Assembly (NCBI GenBank): GCA_023228705.1
Contig: JALOAS010000010.1
Span: forward strand, 1-54,853
Length of the DNA: 54,853 nucleotides
Reading direction: 5' to 3'
Source of the DNA: Ottowia sp.
Lineage (GTDB): Bacteria > Pseudomonadota > Gammaproteobacteria > Burkholderiales > Burkholderiaceae_C
Shown: positions 46,803 through 54,853 of the stretch, in pieces
Layout of the letters: each line of letters starts with the position of its first letter
How positions within the stretch are numbered: the stretch's first letter is position 1
Program-made: the position numbers and the translations under genes
Notes under the pieces: model-generated
Seen by the model: only the letters and a program-made list of their open reading frames with translations
Databases searched by the model: none
Told to the model about the DNA's origin: nothing

Positions 46803-48035
46803 TCACCGTGCCATGGCCCGCATGGCCGCGCGGATGAAATCCAGCCGCAGGCGCGAGCCGCTGTGCGATGAATCCTGGTGGATGGCGCGTTCTTCGGGCG
46901 TCATGTACACATGCCGCGGCACGGCACCCAGCAGGACCGCGACGGCGTTGTGCGCCGGACTGACGTAGACCCACTGGCCGTAGCTGCCGCGCGCCTGGTA
47001 GTCGCCGCCCGCATAAGTCCACCAGAGGTAGCCGTAGCCGGAAAAGATTTCGCCCGCCTTGCCCGGCACGCCGCGCGCGCCGTAGAAGTCGTACGCAAAA
47101 TTGGGCGCGCTGGCATGGGTGGACTCGGCCACCCAGCCCTCGGGCAGGATGCGCTCGCCGTTGGCTGCCACGCCGTCGGCCAGCATGAGCAGGCCCCAGC
47201 GCGCGTAGTCGCGCAGCGTGGCGCCGTTGCAGCTGCCCATGACTTCCATGCCGTCGTCGGCGTCGAGCAGGAAATAGCCGTCGTGCTCGCAGCCCATGGG
47301 TTGCCATATTTTCCGCGCGCAGTAGTCGGCCACCGTCATGCCGGTGGCGCGCTTGAGGATGTGGCCGAGCAGGAAGGTGTCGCCGGTGTTGTAGTAGAAC
47401 TGCGTGCCGACCGGGTTGGCGCGCGGCAGTTTTTTCAGGTGGTCCAGGATATGGCCGGGCTTGCGCGCGGCGATGGCGCGGATGTAGTCGGCCACGTCGC
47501 AGCGCAGGTCGTCGGTGTTTTCGGTCCAGCGCACGCCCGAGGCCATGCGCAGCAGATCGACAAGCTTGACCGGCGCGTACGCCGTGCCCTTGAACTCGGG
47601 CAGCCAGTCGGTGATTTCCTGCTCCGTGCTCCTGATGGCGCCGTCGTGCAGCGCCGCACCCACGAGCATGGACGCGAGCGACTTGGTCATGGACGAGGCC
47701 TGCCAGCAACGCTCCGGGGTCAAATCCATGGCGTAGCGCTCGAGCCGGACCTGCCCGTCCTTGACGAGCAGCAGGCCGCTGATGAACTCCCAGCGCATGA
47801 GTTCCTCCAGCGTGTACGTCCGGCCGCCGCTGTCGAACGTGATGTCCAGCGGCCGCGCAGCCACGGGCAGCGGCCGGGGCGCGCCGGCGGCAATCCTGCG
47901 CGTGGCCCAGATGCGGTCCCAGTTGAGAAAGGCGTCGGCCTGGATGTTGGGCGACCAGAGCAGGAAATCGCCAGCCAGGTGGCGGCGCATGAACTGGTCC
48001 ACGGGTTCGCCCGTGACGGTGGTTGCAGGGTTCAT
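46803..48035 (-). CDS. Serine hydrolase, class C beta-lactamase/NylB-like
   Basis: A 410-residue penicillin-binding-fold hydrolase without a signal peptide, so cytosolic. The nucleophile motif is Ser115-Met-Thr-Lys118, the Tyr motif YYNTGDT lies near residue 220, and a late block reads DYQARGSYGQW. The overall layout, including DFLLWSPNIQADAF-type N terminus and LLRMASGVRWTEN, resembles 6-aminohexanoate-dimer hydrolase (NylB) and EstB esterases more than secreted beta-lactamases. ATGA overlap with the ATPase gene upstream suggests coupled synthesis. Amide or ester substrate is inferred. Confidence 0.85.
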   Translation of the reverse strand: MNPATTVTGEPVDQFMRRHLAGDFLLWSPNIQADAFLNWDRIWATRRIAAGAPRPLPVAARPLDITFDSGGRTYTLEELMRWEFISGLLLVKDGQVRLERYAMDLTPERCWQASSMTKSLASMLVGAALHDGAIRSTEQEITDWLPEFKGTAYAPVKLVDLLRMASGVRWTENTDDLRCDVADYIRAIAARKPGHILDHLKKLPRANPVGTQFYYNTGDTFLLGHILKRATGMTVADYCARKIWQPMGCEHDGYFLLDADDGMEVMGSCNGATLRDYARWGLLMLADGVAANGERILPEGWVAESTHASAPNFAYDFYGARGVPGKAGEIFSGYGYLWWTYAGGDYQARGSYGQWVYVSPAHNAVAVLLGAVPRHVYMTPEERAIHQDSSHSGSRLRLDFIRAAMRAMAR

Positions 48036-49666
48036 GAGTGCGATGGTAAGGCCTGTGCCACGCCGTAGCGGCGCGGCTGGTCGGCGCGCAACTCGGCGCC
48101 TATCAGTTGCTTGGAATACGCATGCTCGGGCGCGCGCAGCACCTGCGCGGGCGCGCCCGTTTCCACGAAGCGGCCGCGGTACATGACGCTGACCCGGTCG
48201 GCAATGGCCTCGACCACCGCCAGGCTGTGGCTGATGAAGAGAAAGGCAACGCCGTATCGGTCGCGCAGGCTGCGCAGCAGGTCCAGGATCTGCCCCTGCA
48301 CCGGCAGGTCCAGCGCCGACGTCGGCTCGTCGGCAATGACCAGCCGGGGCCGGCAGATGAGCGCGCGTGCGATCGCGATGCGCTGGCGCTGGCCGCCGGA
48401 GAACTGGTGCGGCAGCTTGCGTGCGTCGTCCGGGCTGAGGCCGACGTCGGTCAACGCCTGCACCACCATGTCGTCGAGCGCACTGCCCCGGGGCGCGTTT
48501 CGGTCCAGGTGGAGCGGCTCGGTGATGATGCGCGCCACGCGGTGCCGCGGGTTGAGCGAACCGCGCGGGTCCTGGAAGATCATCTGGAACCCCGTGCGCA
48601 GGCGCTGCAGCGCGCGCGGCGGCACGGCAAAAAGGTCGGTGCCTTCAAACAGGACCTGGCCGCTGGTGGGCTTGTCCAGCGCCATGATGACACGCGAGAG
48701 CGTGGACTTGCCGCAGCCGCTCTCGCCAACAATGCCAAAGATTTCGCCGCGGCCCACGTCAAAGCTGACATCGTCCACCGCGCGCGCCAGCAGCCGACCG
48801 GTGCCGGTCCGGTATTCGCGCACCAGGTTGCGTACCGCCAGCACCGGTGCTTCACTGCCGTCTTGTCCGGGCGCAACGCGGCTCTCATCGCGGCGCGGCA
48901 CGGCGGCAATGAGCTCGCGCGTGTAGGGCGCGCGGGGTTTGCGCAGCACCTGCCCGGTCGGGCCACTTTCCACCGGCGCGCCGTCCCGCATGACCAGCGT
49001 CTGCTCGCAAATGCTGGCAATCACGCCCAGGTCGTGACTGATGAGCAGCAACGACATGTGCAGGTCGCGGATCAGCCCGCCCAGCAGTTGCAGCACCTCG
49101 GCCTGCACCAGCACGTCCAGCGCCGTGGTGGGCTCGTCGGCAATCAGCAGCTTGGGGCCGGGCGCCAGCGCAATGGCAATGCCCACGCGCTGGCGCTGGC
49201 CGCCGGAGAGCTGGTGCGGGTAATCGTTGATGCGCGCCCTGGCCCTGGGCAATTGCACCCGCTCGAGCAGGCGCAGCGCCTCGCGCTGCGCCTCGCTGCG
49301 GCTGATGTGCCTGTGCGCAAGCAGCCCCTCGGCAATCTGGGCACCTATGCGCATGGACGGGTTGAGCGCCGTCATGGGCTCCTGGAAGATCATGCCCATG
49401 CGCGCGCCGCGCACGCGGCGCATGGCCGTGGCCGGCAGCTGCAGCAGATCGGTGCCGTCCAGCAGGATGCGGCCGCTGGCCCGCATGCCTGCCGGCAGCA
49501 GCCCCATGAGTGCCAGCGCGGTCAGCGACTTGCCCGATCCCGATTCACCGACGATGCCCAGCGTGGTGCCGTCAGGGATGTCAAGCACCACGTCGCGCAC
49601 CAGCGTTTGGGACCGCCCCGTCCACTGCCGCAGGGTGATCGCATCCAGTTGCACCGCCAGGCTCAT
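48032..49666 (-). CDS. Peptide-type ABC transporter, fused double ATPase
   Basis: A 544-residue fusion of the two ATPases (DppD and DppF type) of a peptide or nickel importer. First half: Walker A GESGSGKSLT, LSGGQRQRVGIAIAL, LLIADEPTTALD. Second half: GESGCGKSTLSR, FSGGQRQRIAIARAL, VIADEPTSALD. Conserved QEPMTALNP and QDPRGSLNPR Q-loops are present. ATG 49666 overlaps the dppC stop (ATGA), and its stop overlaps the hydrolase start the same way. A longer frame reaching 50281 is the shadow inside dppC. Confidence 0.92.
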   Translation of the reverse strand: MSLAVQLDAITLRQWTGRSQTLVRDVVLDIPDGTTLGIVGESGSGKSLTALALMGLLPAGMRASGRILLDGTDLLQLPATAMRRVRGARMGMIFQEPMTALNPSMRIGAQIAEGLLAHRHISRSEAQREALRLLERVQLPRARARINDYPHQLSGGQRQRVGIAIALAPGPKLLIADEPTTALDVLVQAEVLQLLGGLIRDLHMSLLLISHDLGVIASICEQTLVMRDGAPVESGPTGQVLRKPRAPYTRELIAAVPRRDESRVAPGQDGSEAPVLAVRNLVREYRTGTGRLLARAVDDVSFDVGRGEIFGIVGESGCGKSTLSRVIMALDKPTSGQVLFEGTDLFAVPPRALQRLRTGFQMIFQDPRGSLNPRHRVARIITEPLHLDRNAPRGSALDDMVVQALTDVGLSPDDARKLPHQFSGGQRQRIAIARALICRPRLVIADEPTSALDLPVQGQILDLLRSLRDRYGVAFLFISHSLAVVEAIADRVSVMYRGRFVETGAPAQVLRAPEHAYSKQLIGAELRADQPRRYGVAQALPSHS

Positions 49667-50511
49667 GCGCGCGCCTCCGAGCCGGGGTCGAGCTTGTCGC
49701 GCAAGCCGTCGCCCAGCAGGTTGAATCCCAGCACGGCGATGGCCACCGCCAGTCCGGGCGCGATCGCCATCCACGGTGCCTGGCCCAGATATGTTTGCGC
49801 GTCGCTGAGCATGCGGCCCCAGGACGGCGCCGGCGGCGCCAGGCTCAGTCCCAGGAAGCTCAGGCCCGCCTCGACCAGGATCGCCAGCCCGGTCTGTATG
49901 GTTGCCTGAACGGTGATGCCGCCTGCGATATTGGGCAGGACGTGGTCCAGCGTGATGCGCAGCCTGCCCTTGCCCGCAGCGCGCGCGGCCAGGCAGTACG
50001 CCTGCTCCCACACCGGCTGCGCCATGCCGTTGGCCACGCGGGCAAAGACCGGCACGTTGAACAGGCCAATGGCAACGATGGCCGTGGCCGCGCCGGAACC
50101 CACCAGCGCCGCAATCATGATGGCCGAGATCAGCGCCGGGAACGAGAACACCACGTCGCAAAAGCGCATGACGACCTCCTCCACCCAGCGGCCCCGCCAT
50201 GCCGCGGCCAGCGTGCCCAGTGCCACGCCCACCACCACGCCCAGCACGACGGCGAGCACGGCGATGGACAGCGAGTTCCATGCGCCCATCATGAGCTGCG
50301 AGAAGATGTCGCGGCCAAACGCGTCGGTGCCGGCCAGCCCGGCTTCCAGCGGTGGCTTCAGCCGCAGCGGCACGCGCAGCCGGGTGGGCGAATGCGGCGT
50401 CCAGAACCGCGACACAATGGCGAGCGCGACCACCGCCAGCGTGATCGCTGCGCCCAGGTACAGGCGCGGGAACGGGCCGAAGAAGCGGCGTCGCCGTGGC
50501 TGCGTCGTCAT
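49663..50511 (-). CDS. ABC transporter permease, DppC-type
   Basis: A 282-residue permease with about six helices. LRLKPPLEAGLAGTDAFGRDIFSQLMMGAW is the DppC N-terminal block with its GTDxxGRD motif. The EAA loop is EQAYCLAARAAGKGRLRITLDHVLPNIAG. It would pair with the DppB-type gene and import the substrate across the inner membrane. The start at 50511 overlaps the dppB stop. Frame is open ten codons further but not needed. Confidence 0.93.
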   Translation of the reverse strand: MTTQPRRRRFFGPFPRLYLGAAITLAVVALAIVSRFWTPHSPTRLRVPLRLKPPLEAGLAGTDAFGRDIFSQLMMGAWNSLSIAVLAVVLGVVVGVALGTLAAAWRGRWVEEVVMRFCDVVFSFPALISAIMIAALVGSGAATAIVAIGLFNVPVFARVANGMAQPVWEQAYCLAARAAGKGRLRITLDHVLPNIAGGITVQATIQTGLAILVEAGLSFLGLSLAPPAPSWGRMLSDAQTYLGQAPWMAIAPGLAVAIAVLGFNLLGDGLRDKLDPGSEARA

Positions 50512-51452
50512 CCGCGCGCCCTCAGCCGCGGGTCCAGCCACAGGTACGACAGATCGACCAGGAAATTGACGATGATGACCAGCCCGGCAAAAAACAGCGT
50601 GACGCTGCGGATGGTGACCAGGTCGCGCTGCGACAGCGCCTGGTACGCCAGCAGGCCGATGCCGGGCAGGTCAAACACGTTTTCGACGAGCACGGCGCCG
50701 GCGATCAGGAACGAAAACTGCAGCCCGACGATGGTGACCACGGGCAGCAGTGCGTTGCGCACCGTGTGGCGCCACAGCACCTGGCGCGCGGGCAATCCCT
50801 TGGCCTCGGCCGTGCGCACGAAGTCCTGGCTGGCGACGTCCAGCACCGATGCGCGCGTGACGCGCACCAGGATGGCCGCCTGCGGCAGGCCCAGCGCCAG
50901 CGCCGGCAGCACCAGCGCCTTGAGCGCGGCCAGCGGCTGCCCCCAGCCCGGGAAGCCGCCGGCAGAAAACCAGTTCAGCCCGGTCGAGAAGAACAGGATG
51001 AGCAATATGCCGAGCCAGAAATCCGGGATGGCAATGCCCATCTGCGCCACCACCGATGCCGCGTGGTCGGGCAGTTTGCGCCAGCGCGCAGCGGCCCACA
51101 CGCCCATGGGCACGCCGGCGCCCACCGCCACCAGCAGCGCCAGCAGCGCCAGCGGGATGGTGACGACCAGCCGCTCGGCCATGAGCCCGGACACCGGAAC
51201 GCCGTAGGTCAGCGAGCGGCCCAGGTCGCCGGTAAAGAGGCCGCGTATCCAGGACAGGTAACGCCACCACGCCGGCTGGTCCAGGCCGAGCTGCTGCTGC
51301 AAGGCGGCGATGGTGTCCGGCCGCGCGGACGTGCCCAGCAGGATGGCGGCGGCATTTCCCGGCAGCAGGTCGAGCACGACAAAGATCACCAGCGAGGCGA
51401 CCAGCAGCGTGGCAACGAAGTAGGCCAGGCGACGCAGGAGGATGGCAGGCAT
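50508..51452 (-). CDS. ABC transporter permease, DppB-type
   Basis: A 314-residue permease with six helices. RRLAYFVATLLVASLVIFVVLDLLPGN and GDLGRSLTYGVPV are DppB marks. The EAA loop is DFVRTAEAKGLPARQVLWRHTVRNALLP. It forms the translocation pore with the DppC-type partner. 93 bases separate it from the binding protein gene, a usual spacing. The start may be 51452. Confidence 0.93.
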   Translation of the reverse strand: MPAILLRRLAYFVATLLVASLVIFVVLDLLPGNAAAILLGTSARPDTIAALQQQLGLDQPAWWRYLSWIRGLFTGDLGRSLTYGVPVSGLMAERLVVTIPLALLALLVAVGAGVPMGVWAAARWRKLPDHAASVVAQMGIAIPDFWLGILLILFFSTGLNWFSAGGFPGWGQPLAALKALVLPALALGLPQAAILVRVTRASVLDVASQDFVRTAEAKGLPARQVLWRHTVRNALLPVVTIVGLQFSFLIAGAVLVENVFDLPGIGLLAYQALSQRDLVTIRSVTLFFAGLVIIVNFLVDLSYLWLDPRLRARG

Positions 51453-51545
51453 GGGTCAGGCGGTTCTGCTGCGAATCGCCTTGTTTTTACGGGCAGGTGC
51501 CGGACCCGGACGCCCGGCGCGGGTCAGTGGGGCGACGCGGCGCGG

Positions 51546-53039
51546 TCAATCCTCCCAGTACGCGTCGCGCACGTAGGCTTCCGAAATCGGGGCGTTCTCC
51601 CACATGCCCTTGAGCCGGGCATCCAGGATGCTCAGTTGCGGCATGCCAAAGATGTAGAGCGCCGGCACCTGCTCGGCCAGGATTTCCTGCGCCTTCGCGT
51701 ACAGGGCGTTGCGCTCGTCTTCGTCGACGGTGGCGCCGGCCTGCGCTATCAGCGCGTTGAACTGCGGATTCTTGTACTGGAAATAATAGTTGGGACGCGA
51801 ATAGATGTCGATGTCCATGGGTTCGGCGTGATTGACCGCCGTCACCTCGAAGTTGTGGCCAATGAAGACGTCTTCTATCCACTTGGCCGGAAATTCGCTG
51901 GTTTCTATTTTCAGCTGGATGCCGACCTCGGCCAGGAACGCCTGGACCATCTCGCAGGTGCGCATCACGTAGCTCATCTGCGGGCATTTCATGCTGGCCT
52001 TGAAGCCGTCGGCGTGGCCGGCTTCCTGCAACAGCGCACGGGCCTTGTCCGGGTCGTAGGGCCAGACGTCGGTCAGGTCGACATAACCCGGATCCGTGGG
52101 CGCATAGTGGCTGCCTATGGGCACGCCGTGCCCGGAGTACGCGGCGTCGATCACCGCCTGGCGGTCTATGGCACTCATCATTGCCTGGCGCACCTTGGGC
52201 TGGTCAAACGGCGCGCGCGCATTGTTCATGCCCGCAACGATCTTGGCTGGCGACAAGCCGGCCACCGCATTGAACCGGTCGTCCTTTTGAAACGCGTCAA
52301 AGAGCTCCGGCGCGGTGAACCGGTAAACGCCATCGACATCGCCGGCGCGCAGCGCGGACGCCTGCGCCTGCGCGTCGTCTATGAAGCGAAACGTCACCGC
52401 CGCCAGCCTGGGCACGCCGGCGTCCCAGTAGTCGTCGTTGCGCACCAGTTCCACCCGGATTCCGCGCTGCCAGGACTTGAACTTGAACGGCCCGGTGCCC
52501 ACCGGCTCGGTGCGGTTGGCATCCACCGTTGCCGGGTCGACCATGACGGCGTCGCCCCAGGCCAGGTGGTAGACAAACAGCCCCGTGGGCTGCTTCAGGT
52601 GCACGACGGCAGTCAGCGGATCCGGCGTGTCTATGGACGCGATGGGCTCGAAAAACTGCTTTTGCGCGTTGGTCGAATCCTCGGCGCGCGCCCGGTCCAG
52701 CGAGAACTTGACGATGGACGAATCAAACGGCGTGCCGTTGTGAAACCTCACGCCGTCGCGCAGCCTGAAGGTGTACGTCAGTCCGTCTTCCGAGACATCC
52801 CACGCGGTGGCCAGCAGCGGCTGCACCTCGCCCTCTTCGTCCAGCGTGACCAGGCCCTCGAAGACATTGCCCCACGTGACCTCGCGGATCGCCACCGGTG
52901 CCGAAATGGTCGGGTCCAGCCCGGTGGGCTCAACCGGCAGCCCCAGCGTCAATGTGTCCTTGGCCACGGCGGATCCCAGGCACGCCATCGTGCTTACCAT
53001 CATCATCATCATCCGCAACTTCAGACTTGAACCGAACAT
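51546..53039 (-). CDS. ABC transporter substrate-binding protein, DppA/OppA family
   Basis: A 497-residue family 5 binding protein. Signal peptide residues 1-26 contain a run of five Met and end AVA before Lys27; there is no lipobox. The conserved blocks are PVEPTGLDPTISAP, LATAWDVSEDGLTYTFRLRDGVRFHNGTPF, VGTGPFKF and YDPDKARALLQEAG. It picks up a peptide-like, amide or other ligand and delivers it to DppBC. It lies between the amidase and the permeases. The ligand cannot be read from sequence. Confidence 0.93.
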   Translation of the reverse strand: MFGSSLKLRMMMMMVSTMACLGSAVAKDTLTLGLPVEPTGLDPTISAPVAIREVTWGNVFEGLVTLDEEGEVQPLLATAWDVSEDGLTYTFRLRDGVRFHNGTPFDSSIVKFSLDRARAEDSTNAQKQFFEPIASIDTPDPLTAVVHLKQPTGLFVYHLAWGDAVMVDPATVDANRTEPVGTGPFKFKSWQRGIRVELVRNDDYWDAGVPRLAAVTFRFIDDAQAQASALRAGDVDGVYRFTAPELFDAFQKDDRFNAVAGLSPAKIVAGMNNARAPFDQPKVRQAMMSAIDRQAVIDAAYSGHGVPIGSHYAPTDPGYVDLTDVWPYDPDKARALLQEAGHADGFKASMKCPQMSYVMRTCEMVQAFLAEVGIQLKIETSEFPAKWIEDVFIGHNFEVTAVNHAEPMDIDIYSRPNYYFQYKNPQFNALIAQAGATVDEDERNALYAKAQEILAEQVPALYIFGMPQLSILDARLKGMWENAPISEAYVRDAYWED

Positions 53040-53254
53040 CGGTCTTGCTCCTCTTGAAAATCACCAGGGGCGCTGGCTGCACGGCTTGGCTTCTTGCCGC
53101 TTCCGCACAGCAGTCCCCGTTCCCGGGCCACAAGATGCGCCACGGTGCTTCCGTGGCAATCTGGCGACATCATGACACAGCCCTGCCATTGCGGTGCATG
53201 CGCGCCGCTTGGCGCCCGCGTGCAGGCTGGCTGGCTTGTTGTACGCGGCGTCGT

Positions 53255-54688
53255 TCAGTCCAGAGGCCGGCGCACGTGCCAGTCCGTGGCCTGCTGGAAC
53301 GCGCCGCCGGCGGTGCACAGCGTGTCTTCAGACAGGTGCTTGCCAACCAGCTGCAATGACATCGGCAGCCCGGCGTCGGAGAACCCGGCTGGCAGCACGA
53401 TGGTCGGGTTCCCCGACAGGTCAAACGGCGCAGTGTAGCGGATCATCTGCAGCAGCACGTCGTCGTCGGCGCCAAACGCCTCCAGTTCCTTGAGCGTGGG
53501 CGGGGGCGTGGTCATGGTCGGGATCAGCATCAGGTCAACGTCTTCAAACGCCGCGGCCAGCTGCCCGGAGAAACGGAGGCGATTGACCCAGGCTGCGGCC
53601 ACGGCCTGTCCGCTGACCGTGTGGCCGTGGCGCAGCAGCCCGACCATGCCGGCATCGTACTCGTCCGCGCGCGATGGATAGGTGGCCGCGTGCACGCCCG
53701 CGGTTTCGGCGCCGCAAATGTCAAACCAGCCGCGCAGCGCGTCATAGGGTGACGGAAACCGGATGGGCCGGATCCGCGCGCCGCAGGAAGCCAGCACGTC
53801 GCGGGCCGCCTCCAGCGCCGCGACCACCTGCGGGTCGGTGCCCGTGCTGACGAACTCCTCGTCCCAGCCTATGCGCAGGCCGCCGATGCCGCGCCCGGTT
53901 GCCGCAACATAGTCGGGCACCGGCGCCCGCAACGCCACCGGATCCTGGTCATCGGCGCCGGCAATGGCGCGCAGGATGATGGCGGCATCGACCGCGTCGC
54001 GTGCAAACGGCCCGATGTGGTCCAGCGAATGCGACAGCGTGAAGCAGCCGTGCCGGCTGACCCGGCCCCAGGTCGGCTTGATCGCCGTCAGGTTGTTGCA
54101 GGCGGCCGGGAACCGGATGGAGCCACCGGTATCGGTGGACAGCGCGCCAAAGGTCATGCCGGTGGCGGTGGCCACGCCCGAACCATGGGAAGAAGTGCCG
54201 GCCCAGTAGTCGGCATGCCAGGGGTTCACGGGCGTGGGAAAGACCGGGTGGTTGTTGGTGTATGCCGCCTCGGTCAGCGACAGCTTGCCCAGCAGGATGG
54301 CGCCGGCGCCATAGAGACGCGCAACGGCGGTGGCGTCGTATTCTGGGACGAAGTCCTTGTGGATGCTCATGCCCGCCGACGTGGGCGCATCGCTGGTGTA
54401 CAGCAGGTCCTTGACCGCCAGCGGCACGCCGTGCAGGGGTCCGCGCCAGAACCCGCTGGCCAGTTCCTGCTCGGCCTGCTCTGCCCGCGCCAGCGCCTGC
54501 TCGCGCATGACGTGGATGTACGCATGGTAGCTGCCGTCAAGCGCCGCGATGCGATCGAGCATGGCGCGCGTCACCGTCACCGGCGAGACCACGCCGTCCC
54601 TGAGCTTGCTGGCTAGTTCGGCGATGCTCCAGTAGTGCATGTCAGGCATGGCGTTTCTAATTCCTTGATTCGTATCCATATCGTGCAA
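53255..54688 (-). CDS. Amidase signature family enzyme
   Basis: A 477-residue cytosolic hydrolase with the Ser-cisSer-Lys triad: Lys93 (PLAVKDLLYT), Ser166 in the GTSSHGSGVATATG loop, and Ser190 in STDTGGSIRFPAACN. The spacing Lys-Ser 97 and Ser-Ser 24 fits the family. It hydrolyses amide bonds; members include GatA, NylA (6-aminohexanoate cyclic dimer hydrolase) and aryl amidases. The start is uncertain: 54688, or Met14 (54649) MPDMHYWS which resembles other family starts. It is upstream of the ABC binding protein by 215 bp with a gene-free gap. Confidence 0.9.
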   Translation of the reverse strand: MHDMDTNQGIRNAMPDMHYWSIAELASKLRDGVVSPVTVTRAMLDRIAALDGSYHAYIHVMREQALARAEQAEQELASGFWRGPLHGVPLAVKDLLYTSDAPTSAGMSIHKDFVPEYDATAVARLYGAGAILLGKLSLTEAAYTNNHPVFPTPVNPWHADYWAGTSSHGSGVATATGMTFGALSTDTGGSIRFPAACNNLTAIKPTWGRVSRHGCFTLSHSLDHIGPFARDAVDAAIILRAIAGADDQDPVALRAPVPDYVAATGRGIGGLRIGWDEEFVSTGTDPQVVAALEAARDVLASCGARIRPIRFPSPYDALRGWFDICGAETAGVHAATYPSRADEYDAGMVGLLRHGHTVSGQAVAAAWVNRLRFSGQLAAAFEDVDLMLIPTMTTPPPTLKELEAFGADDDVLLQMIRYTAPFDLSGNPTIVLPAGFSDAGLPMSLQLVGKHLSEDTLCTAGGAFQQATDWHVRRPLD

Positions 54689-54733
54689 GGCGCGCTGCGG
54701 CAGACCGGCACCTGTCCGCGGCGTGCAGTTGCG

Positions 54734-54853
54734 TCAGAGCTTGGCCAGACGAGCCGGCGTGGTCGACAGGAACGCGTCGCCCATGCCCGCGTCGACCAGC
54801 GCCTGCAGGGTGTCCCTGACACCCCGGGCTGTCGTGCGCGGCACGCCCTCGTC
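54734..54853 (-). CDS. Partial gene at window edge, C-terminal 39 residues
   Basis: The minus strand reads into the window with an open frame ending at the TGA at 54734. The visible part is DEGVPRTTARGVRDTLQALV followed by a helix and FLSTTPARLAKL. The pattern of a late helix followed by a TxPARLA turn recalls C-terminal ends of amidohydrolases, but this is too short to assign. It is on the same strand as the amidase, 45 bases before it, so probably the same operon. Confidence 0.45.
   Translation of the reverse strand, partial: DEGVPRTTARGVRDTLQALVDAGMGDAFLSTTPARLAKL

Noticed and set aside
49667..50281. Long upstream extension of the ATPase frame
   Set aside because: It overlaps the dppC-type gene in another frame; the ATGA overlap at 49663 gives the real start.
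54613..54822. 69-residue minus-strand frame across the amidase start
   Set aside because: It overlaps the amidase and the partial edge gene in a different frame and shows no family features.

Overview
The window is a high-GC bacterial chromosome segment, most likely from a betaproteobacterium of the order Burkholderiales. The rRNA operon layout (16S, tRNA-Ile, tRNA-Ala, 23S, 5S), a pilS-pilR-ampD run, a lysine/alanine-rich histone H1-like protein, and the GC-rich housekeeping genes (ffh, fur, tldD, glmU, cca) all fit. No family or genus can be fixed by reading alone.

Layout. 1-620: a noncoding block of dispersed and tandem repeats. 620-2600: an orphan MetQ-like binding protein, then a broken SBF-type transporter gene carrying a short insertion. 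2611-5095 (minus strand): ffh, fur and a hemerythrin-like gene. 5215-10165 (plus): a CcsA-like membrane protein, a small PP0621-like protein, the type IV pilus two-component system pilS/pilR, and ampD. 10303-10469: a long imperfect palindromic element. 10581-12557: histone H1-like gene and tldD. 12592-18260 (minus): a complete rRNA operon with terminator, processing stalks and two near-consensus promoters. 18658-20535: an ABC-F ATPase (Uup-like).

20571-24440 is the most unusual part. It holds a four-gene cluster (CuA subunit II, heme-copper subunit I, SCO/SenC, membrane Orf1) that matches the norS-norY-senC-orf1 arrangement of the sNOR class of heme-copper nitric oxide reductases. It sits between two blocks of the same repeat families that open the window. 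The subunit I lacks the active-site tyrosine of O2 reductases. A promoter with a palindrome between its -35 and -10 elements and a strong leader hairpin precede it.

24534-28212 (minus): glmU, cca and an MBL-fold hydrolase. 28341-34971: an IclR-family regulator divergent from a compact aromatic amino acid operon (hmgA, fahA, hpd, phhB, phhA and an SDR that looks like a dihydropteridine reductase). Together these take phenylalanine to tyrosine and 4-hydroxyphenylpyruvate to fumarate plus acetoacetate, apart from the transaminase and the maleylacetoacetate isomerase. 34988-38086: a convergent SDR and an ovoA gene for ovothiol synthesis. 38210-38823: an AbrB-type antitoxin and Doc toxin pair with a palindromic operator. 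38879-44685 (minus): osmoregulated periplasmic glucan genes opgD, opgG, opgH. 44892-45831: nnrU-like gene and acylphosphatase.

45977-54853 (minus): one long likely operon with a truncated gene at the window edge, an amidase, a full peptide-type ABC transporter (binding protein, two permeases, fused double ATPase), a serine hydrolase of the NylB/class C beta-lactamase type, and an SDR. The close coupling of the transporter genes to the hydrolase (ATGA overlaps) points to uptake and hydrolysis of an amide or ester compound.
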